64,000 nt of DNA from Zizania palustris. Lineage: Eukaryota > Streptophyta > Magnoliopsida > Poales > Poaceae. Both the position numbers and the translations under genes were made by a program. Below are positions 42,117 through 53,989 of the stretch, in pieces; the first letter of the stretch is position 1; every line of letters starts with the position of its first letter. The stretch lies in contig JAAALK010000081.1 of NCBI GenBank assembly GCA_019279435.1, positions 52,877,318-52,941,317 on the forward strand. The letters run 5' to 3'. The notes under the pieces are model-generated. The model did not search any database and had not been told where the DNA came from. It saw only the letters and a program-made list of their open reading frames with translations.

Positions 42117-45100
42117 ATGGCCGACCACCAGAACACCGGTTCCAACAATGGTGAAGGAGGAAGCCGCGACGTACGCGAGGGTGTTGTACCCAACTGGGGT
42201 GCAACAGGCCCACGACAGTTTGGGTCGCCCTCTGCCAACCACCCTACCTTGGCGGAAATGATGGCGAACCAGAACCATCTGATCACCGCCCTCCTCACCC
42301 AAATGCAGCACCAACAGGCTCAGTTGGACCATCTGCAGAACGGGGAACCTGCCCCTCGCGCACCAGCACCCGCGCCCGCTCCGCAACTCTCCGAGTTTCT
42401 GCGCGTGCGCCCGCCCATTTTCTCGAGCACCACCAACCCGATGGAGGCCGGAGATTGGCTTCGTACCATCGGAAAGAAGCTCAACCTCCTCCCCTGCACC
42501 GACCGAGAGCGAGTGGCCTTCGCCACTCACCAGCTCCAGGGTCCTGCCGCTGAATGGTGGGACAACTATCGTGAGTCCCAGCCAGAGGACCACGTGGTGA
42601 CTTGGGCAGAGTTCACCATCGCCTTTCGTGCCGCCCACGTCCCCGCCGGTGTCATCGCGGTGAAACAGCAGGAGTTCCGCGACCTGCAACAAGGCAACAG
42701 GACCGTCATGGAGTACCTCCATGAGTTCAATTGCCTCGCCCGCTACGCACCGGAGGAAGTGCGCACCGACGCCCTTCGCCAAGCCAAGTTCCTCCGGGGA
42801 CTCAAGGATGAGCTGTCCATCCAGCTCGTCGCCACTGACTACGCCGACTTCCAACGGCTAGTCAACAAAGCGCTCATCCAAGAGACTGAGAAAAATAGGC
42901 TGGACCTCAAGAAGAGGAAGATGATCGCCTTCAAGCATCAACAGGCGAACTCGCAGAGGCCCCGCTTCGTCCCTCCGCCACCAGCGCCCGCCTACCATCC
43001 TCGGCCCGCCTACAGGCCACCTCACACCGCCGGTGGATCCAACACCGGACATCCTCGCCCCGCTCCACCAGCTCCGGCCGCTCAGCCGACACCAGCCGCC
43101 AAGGCCCCGATCTTGAAGGATCGTCAAGGAAGGCCGGTCGTCTGCTTCAACTGTAGCAAGGAGGGACACTATTCGCACCAGTGTCCTCACCCCAAGCAAG
43201 CTCAAGGCGCGGCACCCAACCAGGTGGTTCGTTCCCGCGTCAACCACGTCAGCGCGGAGGAAGCTCATGAGGCTCCTGAAGTCGTGCTCGGTACGTTTAC
43301 TGTGAATTCCGTACCGGCTGTAATATTATTTGACTCTGGAGCAACACACTCCTTCATCTCGGAAGATTTTGTGAAAACAAACAAACTGGACGTGCTCCCT
43401 CTACCCATCCCCATGGTGATTGCCACTCCCGGCAATAGGACCCTAGCCCGCTTATGCAGCCCTAAGGTTCAAATTGACATCCAAGGAGTACTGTTTCGGG
43501 CCGAGCCAGTCCTCATCCAATGCACCGGACTCGACCTTATAATAGGGATGGATTGGCTGATGAAGCACAAGGGAGTGATCGACTGTGCCTGCAAGTCCGT
43601 CACGGTAACCAACCCTGAAGGCACAGCCGTCACCTTCCGAATGACCAGTCGCAAACCACTCGGGGCATCCCTTCGCTCGATAGCTCTTGAAGAGGTACCC
43701 ATAGTCAAGGAGTTTGCGGACGTCTTCCCTGAAGACCTACCCGGAATGCCTCCCAAGCGGGACATCGAATTCAGAATCGAACTTGTCCCTGGGACCACTC
43801 CAATCTCCAAGCGCCCGTACCGAATGGCCGCTAATGAACTAGCTGAAGTCAAGAGCAACATCGAAGACCTAGAGCAAAAAGGGTATATTCGACCGAGTAC
43901 CTCACCCTGGGGTGCACCGGTTATATTTGCAATGAAGAAGGACAAGACCAAGAGGATGTGCGTGGACTATAGAGCCTTGAACGACGTAACCATCAAGAAC
44001 AGGTACCCATTGCCTCGGATCGACGACCTGTTCGATCAGCTGAAAGGATCCTCGGTGTTTTCCAAGATTGACCTCAGGTCAGGTTATCACCAATTGAGGA
44101 TTAGGGAAGAAGACATACCCAAGACTGCCTTCACCTCCCGCTATGGACTCTACGAGTACACCGTGATGTCGTTCGGACTCACGAATGCCCCGGCCTTTTT
44201 CATGAACATGATGAACAATGTATTCATGGAGTTCTTGGACAAGTTCATCGTGGTATTCATCGACGATATCCTCGTTTACTCCAAGACCAAGGAAGAACAT
44301 GAGACTCACCTCCGTCTGACCCTCGGAAAACTAAGGGAGCAACAACTGTATGCCAAATACAGCAAATGCGAATTTTGGTCGTCTGAGGTGAAGTTCCTCG
44401 GCCATGTTATATCTGCTGGAGGAATAGCAGTGGACCCAACCACCGTTGAAGCGGTAACCAACTAGCTGCAGCCCACAACCATGACCGAGATCCGGAGTTT
44501 TCTCGGATTGGCCGGATACTACCGCCGGTTCATCGAGAATTTTTCCAAGATCGCCAAGCCTATGACCAGACTGTTGCAGAAGGAAGTGAAGTTTGAATGG
44601 ACCCCCGACTGCGAAGAAAGCTTCCAGACCCTCAAGAAGAAGCTAGTGTCAGCCCCTATTCTGACTCTGCCAGACATCCGGAAAGACTTCCACGTCTACT
44701 ATGATGCCTCTCGTCAAGGATTGGGATGCGTTTTAATGCAAGAAGGGAAAGTGATATCCTACGCCTCCCGACAGCTTAGGCCGCATGAGCTGAACTACCC
44801 GACCCACGACCTGGAATTAGCAGCCGTGGTTCATGCCTTGAAGATATGGAGACATTACCTTGTGGGGAATCGGTGTGAGGTCTTCACCGACCACAAGAGC
44901 CTCAAGTACATATTCACCCAACCAGATCTGAACCTCAGGCAAAGGAGATGGTTGGAACTGATAAAGGATTACGACTTGGGCGTCCATTATCATCCGGGCA
45001 AAGCGAATGTGGTGGCAGACGCCCTTAGTCGAAAAGGGTACTGCAATGCCATCATGATTCAGGACCAAGCTCCTTTACCCTACAAGGAGATGGAAAGGCT

Positions 45101-46583
45101 AAACCTAGGGATCACCACCCGAGCATACCTCGCTGCCTTGGAGTCTCGGCATGTCTTAATAGACCAGATCCGAGAAAAGCAGAAGGAAGACCCGGACATC
45201 CTGGAGATCCAGCAGAACATGAGGAAGGGTAAAGCCCCCGGATTTTCTGAGGACGAGCATGGTACCATCTGGTTCGGAAACCGGATCTGCGTACCCAACA
45301 AACCTGAGTTGAAGACCCTCATCCTTCAAGAAGCCCACGATACTCTATAATCCATCCATCCCGGGAGTACAAAGATGTATCAAGACCTGAAGGAAAAATA
45401 TTGGTGGGTCAGTATGAAGAGAGAAATAGCAGAGTATGTGGCCAAGTGCGACACATGCCGACGAGTCAAGGCAGAGCATCAGAGGCCTGCCGGACTTCTT
45501 CAACCTCTCAAGGTCCCTGAATGGAAGTGGGAAGAGATAGGAATGGACTTCATCACGGGACTGCCCAGGACCCAAGCTGGTCACGATTCTATATGGGTGA
45601 TCGTCGACCGACTCACCAAGGTAGCACACTTCGTTCCGGTCAAGACAACTTACACCGTCGCCAAGTTGGCTGAGTTGTATATGACCCGGATCGTGTGCCT
45701 TCACGGAGTTCCTAAAAAGATTGTATCCGACCGTGGGAGTCAGTTCACCTCCAAGTTTTGGAAGAACCTTCAAGAGGAACTCGGCACCCGGCTGAACTTT
45801 AGCACCACCTATCATCCACAGACTGACGGTCAAACCGAAAGGGTCAACCAGATATTGGAGGATATGCTTAGGGCTTGTGCTCTAGACTTTGGCGGAATGT
45901 GGGACAAGAACTTACCATATGCAGAGTTCTCCTACAACAACAGCTATCAAGCCAGCCTGCAAATGTCCCCGTTCGAAGCACTCTATGGGTGTAAGTGCAG
46001 GACGCCGTTGCTCTGGGATCAAACTGGAGAGTCGCAACTATTTGGGACTGATTTATTAAGAGAAGCTGAAGAGAAGGTTAAGATCATAAGAGACCGATTG
46101 AAGGCAGCCCAATCCCGTCAGAAGAGCTATGCCGACAACCGTCGAAGAGACCTAGCCTTTGAGGAGGGCGATTATGTCTATCTCTGAGTCACTCCCCTCC
46201 GTGGCACTCAAAGGTTCAACATGAAAGGCAAGTTAGCACCCCGCTACGTCGGACCTTTCCAGATCCTCCGACGACAAGGAGAAGTGGCATATCAACTTGA
46301 ACTGCCTCCATACTTGGCAGGAGTTCATGATGTGTTCCATGTCTCTCAGCTGAAGAAGTGCCTCCGTGTACCCACCGAGCAAGCCGACCTTCAGCACCTC
46401 AATGTCCAAGAAGACTTGACCTACATAGAGAAACCCATCAAGATCTTGGAAACCAAGGAAAGGGTAACCAGAAGTCGTGTTGTTCGCTTCTGCAAGGTTC
46501 AATGGAACAACCATCCCGCCGAAGAAGCCACTTGGGAAAAGGAAGACGAACTGAAAGCCCAATATCCCGAGTTATTCGAGTAG
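42117..46583 (+). pseudogene. Tekay-like gag-pro-pol polyprotein with chromodomain (three stops)
   Basis: One frame of 1,489 codons. ATG 42117 ([11 protein letters not shown]) is chosen over upstream in-frame starts because it opens the Gag-like region. Gag ([21 protein letters not shown] near 42400) ends in a CCHC knuckle [14 protein letters not shown] (43144-43185). Protease has [10 protein letters not shown] (43329). RT has VDYRALNDV (about 43963) and FIDDILVYS (about 44257). RNase H has [10 protein letters not shown] (44698) and FTDHKSLKY. Integrase has CDTCRRVK (45451), GMDFITGLP (45541), SDRGSQFTS (45728) and QTDGQTERVNQ (45820). A chromodomain ([19 protein letters not shown], 46471-46540) ends it and would guide integration to heterochromatin. 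In-frame stops at 44463 (TAG), 45348 (TAA) and 46185 (TGA) inactivate it. Confidence 0.95.
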
Positions 46584-46612
46584 CGTTCCAATCTCGAGGA
46601 CGAGATTCTTTG

Positions 46613-46625
46613 TAAGGGGGATAGG
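46613..46625 (+). other. Tekay-like polypurine tract
   Basis: TAAGGGGGATAGG two bases before the 3' LTR start at 46628. Confidence 0.8.
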
Positions 46626-46627
46626 TT

Positions 46628-49600
46628 TGTAACACCCCAAATTTTCAATACAATAAAAATATTATTAAATTCAATTTCTTGGAATTTATATTTCTGAAAA
46701 TACTTTTAATACTCCTTTATACCCTTTTGAACTACAACATAGAGTAGATGGCCAAACTAGGAGGTGAAACTTTTTGTATATGATCCTAAGACCAAAATAT
46801 ATTTTTGAGAATTTTTATAAATTTTTACCAACTTTGGAAGTAGCCATAAGATTTTAATCTATTTTTTGGAATTATTTTTATTCAGAAATGTATTAAAACA
46901 GTATTGGGCCCTCTCCCTCCTTTCTCTCTCTCCTGGCCGGGCCAGCCTGTTACCTCGCGCGCCTTAGGCTGACAACTCGACCCCACCTGTCGCCGCCGAT
47001 TTCCTCCCCTCGCACGCGCACCCGACACCGCGGTCCCACCCGTCAGCTGCCTCCCCCGCTCACTCGCGCTCACTGGCCAGTGGCCCCCGCTCGTCAGAAC
47101 CGTCTTCAACCTCACGCCAGCCCCCCCTAATCCCGCCGGCGAGAACTTCGCCTCGGATCCCCTCGCCGGCTCCCCGTTCCGTTAAACCGAGGCCGGCATT
47201 AACTCCCCCGAGGCCCACCGGTCAATTAAGCGCGTTAAGGCGCGCGTTTAAGCCCCTGGATCGCCTTCACGCGCATGGCCGCGCCTTCGCCGGTGAGTAA
47301 AGCCCTCCTCGGCTTTCCTTGCATGCGAGCCCCCTCCGACGTCCTATTTAACCCCCCGGCCTCCGCCGCGTGTGACCCCCACGCCCACTAGCCTCGAGCA
47401 TGATCAGAACGTACTCCACCCGGTTTTTAGCGCAACACCGCCGCCTGTTCTCCAGCCATCGATCGCCATCGCCGGAGTACCCCTCCGTCCTCGTCGACCG
47501 CACCTCCGTGACCGCAAGGATCACCCCTACCTCGGCCACACCTTCGCTGGCCAAGGAGATCGCCGGATCCCCACTGCCGTCGAGTACCCGAGAAGCCCTT
47601 TGCGTCTACCCTCGCCGCCGATCGCCGTCAACCGCCCTTCATCGCCGTCGAAGGTACCATCGTGACCGCCTCGATCTCCTCTTTCCATTTTCGCATAGAG
47701 CTAGGGCCTAGCCCCCTCGTAGGTGCCGTCGCCGCCGCACACGAACCCCGCCGTCGCCGGAGACAAAGGGGGGTACAACCCCCTTAGCACGTGTCGTGCC
47801 AGATTTAATCCTGGCCGCACGATCATGATCGGAGCGCTCTGGTTAAAACCCTACGGAATTTAATCTCCGCCCTTGATCCGGTCAAAGGGGTACCAGGCCA
47901 TCTGGGCCGTTTATCGCTTTTAAAAGCCTTGACTCAATCTCGTGCGTCCACGTTGTACCGGTTCAAACGTTTTAATCCTGGCCATCCACGTCGACTTACG
48001 CGCCCCGCCTCGCCCTCGCGCGTCGGATCTGGATCCGACGGTCCAGATCGACCCGGCGCACGCGCACAGTGCGCGGGTTCACCATGGGCCTGGCTCACCG
48101 TGGACCCGAGGAGTTTAAAAATTGAAAATGAATTTCAGAAATACTTTTAAACTTGTAAAATTCATATCTGGCGCATTTGAACTCTAAAAATTGCCATTCC
48201 AATTTCAGAAAATTCATAATATTATTCTCTACATGTTTATGCAATAAAAACAGTAGGTTTACTTTGAATTTTTCATGTTCATTTAAATAAGTATTCAAAT
48301 GCCCTTTGGATTAAAATATAAATTCAAATATTTAAACTTCAGAAAATTTATATTTATTTCTTTCTGTTTATATACTAGAACCACAGAGTTTTCTCTGAAA
48401 CATTCATATTAAATTAATTAGAAAACTTAAGATGGGATTATTCACACTTAAAAACCCTTTTATGAAAAACAATAATTCATTTTGATTCATTTTAAATTAT
48501 TTATGAAATAAATTTCAGAACCTTAACAACTAATTTTCTTTAAAATCAAACCAACTTAAACCCATATGCTTGTTGTGTGATTTTACGTTGTTTATATCGA
48601 ATGTTGTATTTATTTTTACTTTATTATTATTGAAAAGACTACGACGCCGTCGAGGAGCCGGAATACTTCCCGGAAGTCCCTCCCTTGCCTTTCGCTGAAC
48701 AAGGCAAGTCACCAAACCAATCTTTTGAGCATATTGAACCCATGTTTGATTAAACTATCACTAAAACTCATAGGCTATACATGCATTAGTCAAATGAAAC
48801 CCTTACAATATATTTATTTAGGATCCCCCGACCTTGATGTGCAACCCAAGCCATGCTATCTCGCCTAACCTCCTTGTCACCGTATGATCAATGATATTAG
48901 CTAGTGTCCAATGTATTGACACGATCGCTATAGGATAAAAATGAGTCGTAGCAAAATTGTTCTATTATATGATCCCCGTTACTTCTTATCCTTGGAAATT
49001 CTGTTGGTGATGAGTTATGGTTGTGAGTGTATGCATGGTGGGTTCCGGGTGCAAGCTAGGGCATTGGTCGGTAGCACCCGGGGCACTATAAGGACCGGTC
49101 TGAGGGATCCGTTGCAATACACTTACGTACTAACCACAAGTCTAGTGGGTAAGTCCTAACTAAAGTATGGGTTGTTCCAAACCGAGGCCACCATTTGGAG
49201 ATGGGTCAAGTTGCACCTGCGGGTGACTTGTACCAATGTGGCGCAAAAGGGGGTGCGACGTTAGCCGGGATGCGGCCCGGCGCGCCGGCGAAACCTAGAG
49301 CGGGTGGTTATCGCTTGGAACATTTCATGCCGAGGTTTTGGCACGAGTTCCCGTGGTATGGGTCATCTCGTTTGGGATGAGTGCGTGCCTTGTGGGTACA
49401 GTAGTACATCTCTGATCAGAGTCTTAAATCTTTTCGAAAAGCCGAGCCCACGGTCAAGGGCGGGTTGCGTGACATCCCACAGTTAGATTACTTGAATATG
49501 GATGTGCATGTTGTTTGTCATGTAAGGACTGTTGTGCGAGGAGGTAAAACGTACTCCTCGAGTTAGATGATGTTGTTGATGTTCATGTTTACTTTTCCGC

Positions 49601-50003
49601 ATGATTAAATTTGACTACACTAAATGCAATAACTGAAAAATGTACTTTTCCGCAATGTTAGCCATTACCCTTCCTTGTTTATTATCCTGCATTATTACTT
49701 GCATTTGCGGTGGCTTGTTGAGTACTTTTTGTACTCATACCCGTTGGACCCCACAGAGGATGCCTACTATGAAGACGGTCTGGAGTAGCGACCCAGTCGA
49801 GAAGAAAAATCCTGAAGAAGATGTTCGTCATGCCACTTTTTAATTATTTTAATTACTGTTTTTATTAAAACTTTGATGTAATAAATATGGTCTGCGTACC
49901 ATGGATATTGTCGTATGTACGTTGTCGCATGATGAACCTCTTGTATTATTGTTTTTCTTATGAAATTCAATAATGTCTCGATTTGTTAAATCGGGGCGCG
50001 ACA
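46628..50003 (+). repeat. Tekay-like 3' LTR
   Basis: 3,376 bp. Same borders as the 5' LTR, followed by TSD GATAC and then element C integrase sequence. Confidence 0.95.
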
Positions 50004-50033
50004 GATACCTTCCATATCAGCCCGTCGACACTT

Positions 50034-52990
50034 TCAAGCAATTTTCCACACACTTGGGAAATACTTTTTCAAGTACCTGCCATTCAAAGCTCTTCGAAAC
50101 CGCTCTCCTTGTAGAGATTCTAACACATACGCATTACCTGGAGTGATTTCGGCTATTTTGAAAGGGCCTTCCCAACTAGGTGACCATTTACCAAATTTGG
50201 GGCTCTTAGTGTCTAAAGGCAAAATCGTCTTCCAAACCAAGTCACCAACTTGAAACGATTTTGGTTTAACTTTCTTATTGTAGGCTCTAGCTACTCTTAT
50301 TTTGTCTTTCTCTATAGCTTCTAAAGCCCTTAACCACTTATTGGTAACTTCTTCTAAATTGTCTTTCACAAGAGTTTCATATTCATCGACCGATAAGCCA
50401 TCTTGCTTCAGAACTCTTAAAGAGCCAAGATCTACTTCTATGGGTAGAATGGCCTCTTGCCCATATACCAACTCATACAGACTAACTTTGGTAGTACCGT
50501 GTTTTGCGACCCTACAAGCCCATAGCGCCTCAGAAAGCACTTCATGCCACCTCTTAGGGAACTCTTCGATTTTCCTCTTAATGAGCTTAATCACGGTTTT
50601 ATTACTAGACTTGGCTTGACATTGGCCTGAGCATAATATGGTGAAGTATTTATTAACTTAATACCATAAAATTTGGCAAAGTCTCTCACTTCTTTAGCAA
50701 CAAATGAAGTACCCTGGTCTGTAGTGAGAGTTTGGGGAATACTGAATTTATGTATAATGTGCTTCAAGATAAAATCAGTTACCTCATTGTGAGTCATATT
50801 CTTGAGAGGCATAGCTTCGGTCCATTTAGTGAAGTAGTCTATCGCCATTAACACGAATCGATGCCCTTTTGAAGATGGAGGTTGAATTTGGCCGATGAAG
50901 TCTAAACCCCAACCTCGGAATGGCCATGGTTTGATAATAGAGCTAAGTGATGAAGTAGGGGCTAGGTGAATATTGCCAAACTTTTGACATGCTTCGCACC
51001 CTCTATAATACTTAAAACAGTCCTCAGTCATAGTCGGCCAGTAGAAACCTGCTATTTTGAGCATCCAACTCATTTTCTAGGCTGACTGATGAGTGCCACA
51101 AAGCCCTTCATGAACTTCTCCCGTAGCTACTTTGGATTGTTCATCATTTAAACACTTTAAAAGTACTCCATCAATAGTTCGGCGATATAATACATCATCT
51201 AGCAACACAAATCTAAACGCTTGTCGCCGAATTCTCTGATCCACCCTTTGACTGGGATCTCTTAAATACTGGACGATTGGAATTCTCCAATCATCCTCAC
51301 GGACATCTGGAGGGTTCGCTAACTCCTTCCCTAGAGTGGGGTCTAAATTGCTAACTTCGGAGTGCCCCCCAGGCCTTTCCTGTTCCTGCCGAAGGCTGAC
51401 TAGATCGGTCGTGTGGATACGATCAGACCGAAGCCTCCCGCTAGAGGGGTCTGGCCTGAGGACTCTGGCGCGCAGGGCCCTTCGGCAGATGCAGGGCTCT
51501 GGCATGAGGTCTCTAGCATGCAACACCCTCCGGTAGCCGGACGGGTCCGACCCGGAGTGTCCAATAGGCTTCGCACTAGCCCGAAGTCTCGGGCTTCATC
51601 AGTGGGTTCAAGCATTGGCCTTTTCTGTATGGAAAATTTCCCTCTCCTGACTTGATAGCCAGGTGCTTGCTGAGCAAAATCATTTGTAGTTGAGTTGGCT
51701 TCTCTTGACACGTGAGAAATTTTAAAGTCGTCGAAAGTAGCAACTATGTCTAAACATTTTTCCAAGTAACTATTCAGCAAGCCGTTAAAACATTGAGCAC
51801 TTTTAGCTACTTGTTGCACTACTAACAAAGAATCACCATGCGCATGAACATGTTTAGCACCTATAGATTCTAGCAATTCAAGTCCTAGCAATAAAGCTTC
51901 ATATTCTGCTTGGTTATTAGTAGAAGGAAATTCTAGACGGGGCGAGGTTTCAAATTGCATTCCACTAGGTGATATGAGAACTACCCCAATACCTTGTCCA
52001 TTCTTGCAAGCTGAACCATCAAAGTAAAGTTTCCATGACACTACCTCAATTAGAGCAATATCGTCAGCCCAATTGAAGTCCACATGGTGATCAACTATAA
52101 AATTAGCAACAATTTGGCCTTTCATAGCTCTTAGAGGTCTAGAGGCAAAATTTTTTTCAATCAAAGCATAAGCCCACTTTCTGATTCTCCCACTTAGAAT
52201 CGGATTTTTGCAACATGTATTTTATGACATCGGTTTGGCAGGCGACAATACATGTGATAGGGAGAAGATAGTGACGTAATTTGGTGCATGCGTAATAAAG
52301 CGATAAACATAAATGCTCCACAAATACGTACCTGGTTTCGGCGTCTAGCATGCGGTGGCTCAAGAATGTGATGATGTACTCTTTCCCCTCCACCTCCTGA
52401 GTTAGCACGGCTCCTATCACGCTATCTTCTGCAGTGATGTAAAGCCGAAAGGGGATTCTGGCCTTTGGTGCTCTTACCATGGGCGGTGATGACAAACACT
52501 CTTTAATCTTTTCAAAAGCATTTTGCTGACTTGCCCCCCAAGTGAACTCGGCTTCATCCTTTAGCCGGAGTATGGGGACAAAGGCATCGATTTTGCCAGT
52601 CAAGTTGGATATGAAGCGACGCAAATAATTAATCTTGCCTAGCAAATTTTGCACATCCCTCTTGCATGTCGGCGCTGCAAAGTTTCTAATCTTTTCAAGC
52701 CTCTTAGGATCAATTTCTATACCTCTTTCATGAATCATGAATCCTAAGAACTTGCCTGCCGACATGCCAAAAGCACATTTGAGCGGGTTCATTTTCAAGC
52801 CATAGTGTCGCATCCTATCAAAAGCAACATTTAAATCGGCTAAATGATTATCCATAGCATCCGATTTGACCACAATATCATCTATGTATACTTCCAACAT
52901 AACTCCTAGCAAGTCATGAAAGATTAAGTTCATAGCACGTTAATACGTAGCGCCAGCATTCTTTAAACCAAAAGTCATAACGACCCACTC
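50034..52990 (-). pseudogene. Element C pol: RT, second RNase H, integrase
   Basis: Minus strand, right to left. RT fragment (52990-52157): LFEWVVMTFGLKNAGATY with a stop near 52936, then VYIDDIVVKSDAM (catalytic IDDI) and CAFGMSAGKFLGFMIHERGI, then the first RNase H-like part (FRLYITAEDSVIGAVL). A second plant-type RNase H (52164-51650) has LYFDGSACKNGQGIG, NNQAEYEALLLGL and HGDSLLVVQQ. Integrase (51500-50034) has CEACQKFGN, WGLDFIGQIQPP, TTDQGTSFVAKEV and a C-terminal SH3-like GDLVWK. Frames change between ORFs near 51470, 52160 and 50594, and a stop lies at 51077, so it is inactive. Two RNase H domains mark the Tat lineage. Confidence 0.9.
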
Positions 52991-53054
52991 AAACAGGCAG
53001 ATGGGATGACTTGGCCTTTAGGCAACCTGAGAAGTTGGTTTTTCAAGAGGAAAT
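52991..53054. other. Short unassigned junction at element C break
   Basis: The RT frame is lost at about 53000 and this ~60 bp does not continue it. It ends in GAAAT at the A2 insertion point. Confidence 0.4.
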
Positions 53055-53550
53055 TGTTGGCGTAAAAGATTACGCTAACAGGTTTCTGAAGATTAGAAAC
53101 TAACAAACGAAGTGTTTGCGAAGGAAAACTATTCCAAGCCTCCGAAAGGATAATAACTTAGAATAGTTTAAAAGTGTGTATTGAATAACTTGTATCTCGT
53201 CCTTATTACAGGGTTAAATGGGGGGTATTTATAGGTCCAAACATTAAGGAAAAGACCTTTTTACCCCTCTATTACAACCGACATAGTGGAAACTATTCGG
53301 TACCCTTAATAGGGCTAAAATGGTAAAAGACTAATCTAATGAGAAAGAAGATAAGTCTTCCATCTTAGCTGGCAAAGAAGTTCTCGGAAGAGTCCAAGTT
53401 CGAAGATATACTCCGAACTAGAGCCCGTCATCATACTTCGAACTTGACTTGATGCATCTCCGAAATTATATGTTGGAAGTCTTCATCTTAATCGCCAGTC
53501 TTTATCTCGTCACTGCAATAACCCTGAAGATGGAATATTTTCCCCCAATA
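53055..53550 (-). repeat. Family-A 3' LTR (A2)
   Basis: 496 bp. On the minus strand it ends TTTTACGCCAACA, and its start reads TATTGGGGGAAAATA (one change from TG). CCTATAAATACC (minus) is near 53225-53240. Confidence 0.9.
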
Positions 53551-53876
53551 GTAGCCCCTCGAATACGCTTCTCCGCTAAATCTGTAATGTTAGGAGAGCA
53601 GTATACGCAAGAAAAATAATCATGCGTAGGGGTTAGCAGATTTAAACCATCTCCGAACTACGTGGAGATGTAAACTTTGAATCAGTTTTTAATAAAATTA
53701 CTTTCGAAGTAACTTAGAACTAACTCGAAAAGTCTGAAAGTCTTTTTAGACTTAGAAGAAATAGCCGTTAGCTTCTTTCTTCTAATGGAAGTTACGGAAT
53801 GCTTTAATTTCGGAGCAAGGTAACAGTTAGGAATGTGAAACGACACAGGTAAACGGTAAAAAATCAGGGTCTGGGC

Positions 53877-53884
53877 TATAAATA
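53877..53884 (+). promoter_or_regulatory. TATA box of the A2 antisense gene
   Basis: GGGCTATAAATAGAGGG, ~113 nt before the first antisense ATG (53990) and directed away from the LTR. Confidence 0.75.
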
Positions 53885-53989
53885 GAGGGCCCAAACCCTT
53901 CTTGAGTACCTTTTCACTGCTTTCGTGCAAACAAGCCATCACCCGAGCCCTAGCCGCCATTTTTCCTCTGAAACAATCCACAAAATCCA

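Larger units (their letters stand above)
37620..50003 (+). mobile_element. Complete Tekay-like chromovirus
   Basis: 12,384 bp, TSD GATAC (37615-37619 and 50004-50008). LTRs are 3,375 and 3,376 bp, starting TGTAACACCCC and ending GGCGCGACA. The PBS TGGTATCAGAGC (40998-41009, tRNA-iMet) follows the 5' LTR after AGA. Internal order: orf0, gag-pro-pol with C-terminal chromodomain, PPT (about 46613-46625). The LTRs differ only at scattered bases in what I compared, so the insertion is fairly recent, but three stops inactivate pol. A third, more diverged LTR of this type is at 61135. Confidence 0.95.
36213..53054 (-). mobile_element. Tat-type Gypsy element C, minus-oriented, split by a Tekay-like element
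   Basis: From right to left: RT, second RNase H, integrase (50034-52990), PPT and 3' LTR (36213-37567). The Tekay-like element 37620-50003 with TSD GATAC sits between integrase and PPT; without it they are about 85 bp apart. The left flank is GTTCC. The right end breaks inside RT near 53000, and family-A element A2 starts at 53055. No antisense gene is present in this family. Confidence 0.85.
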
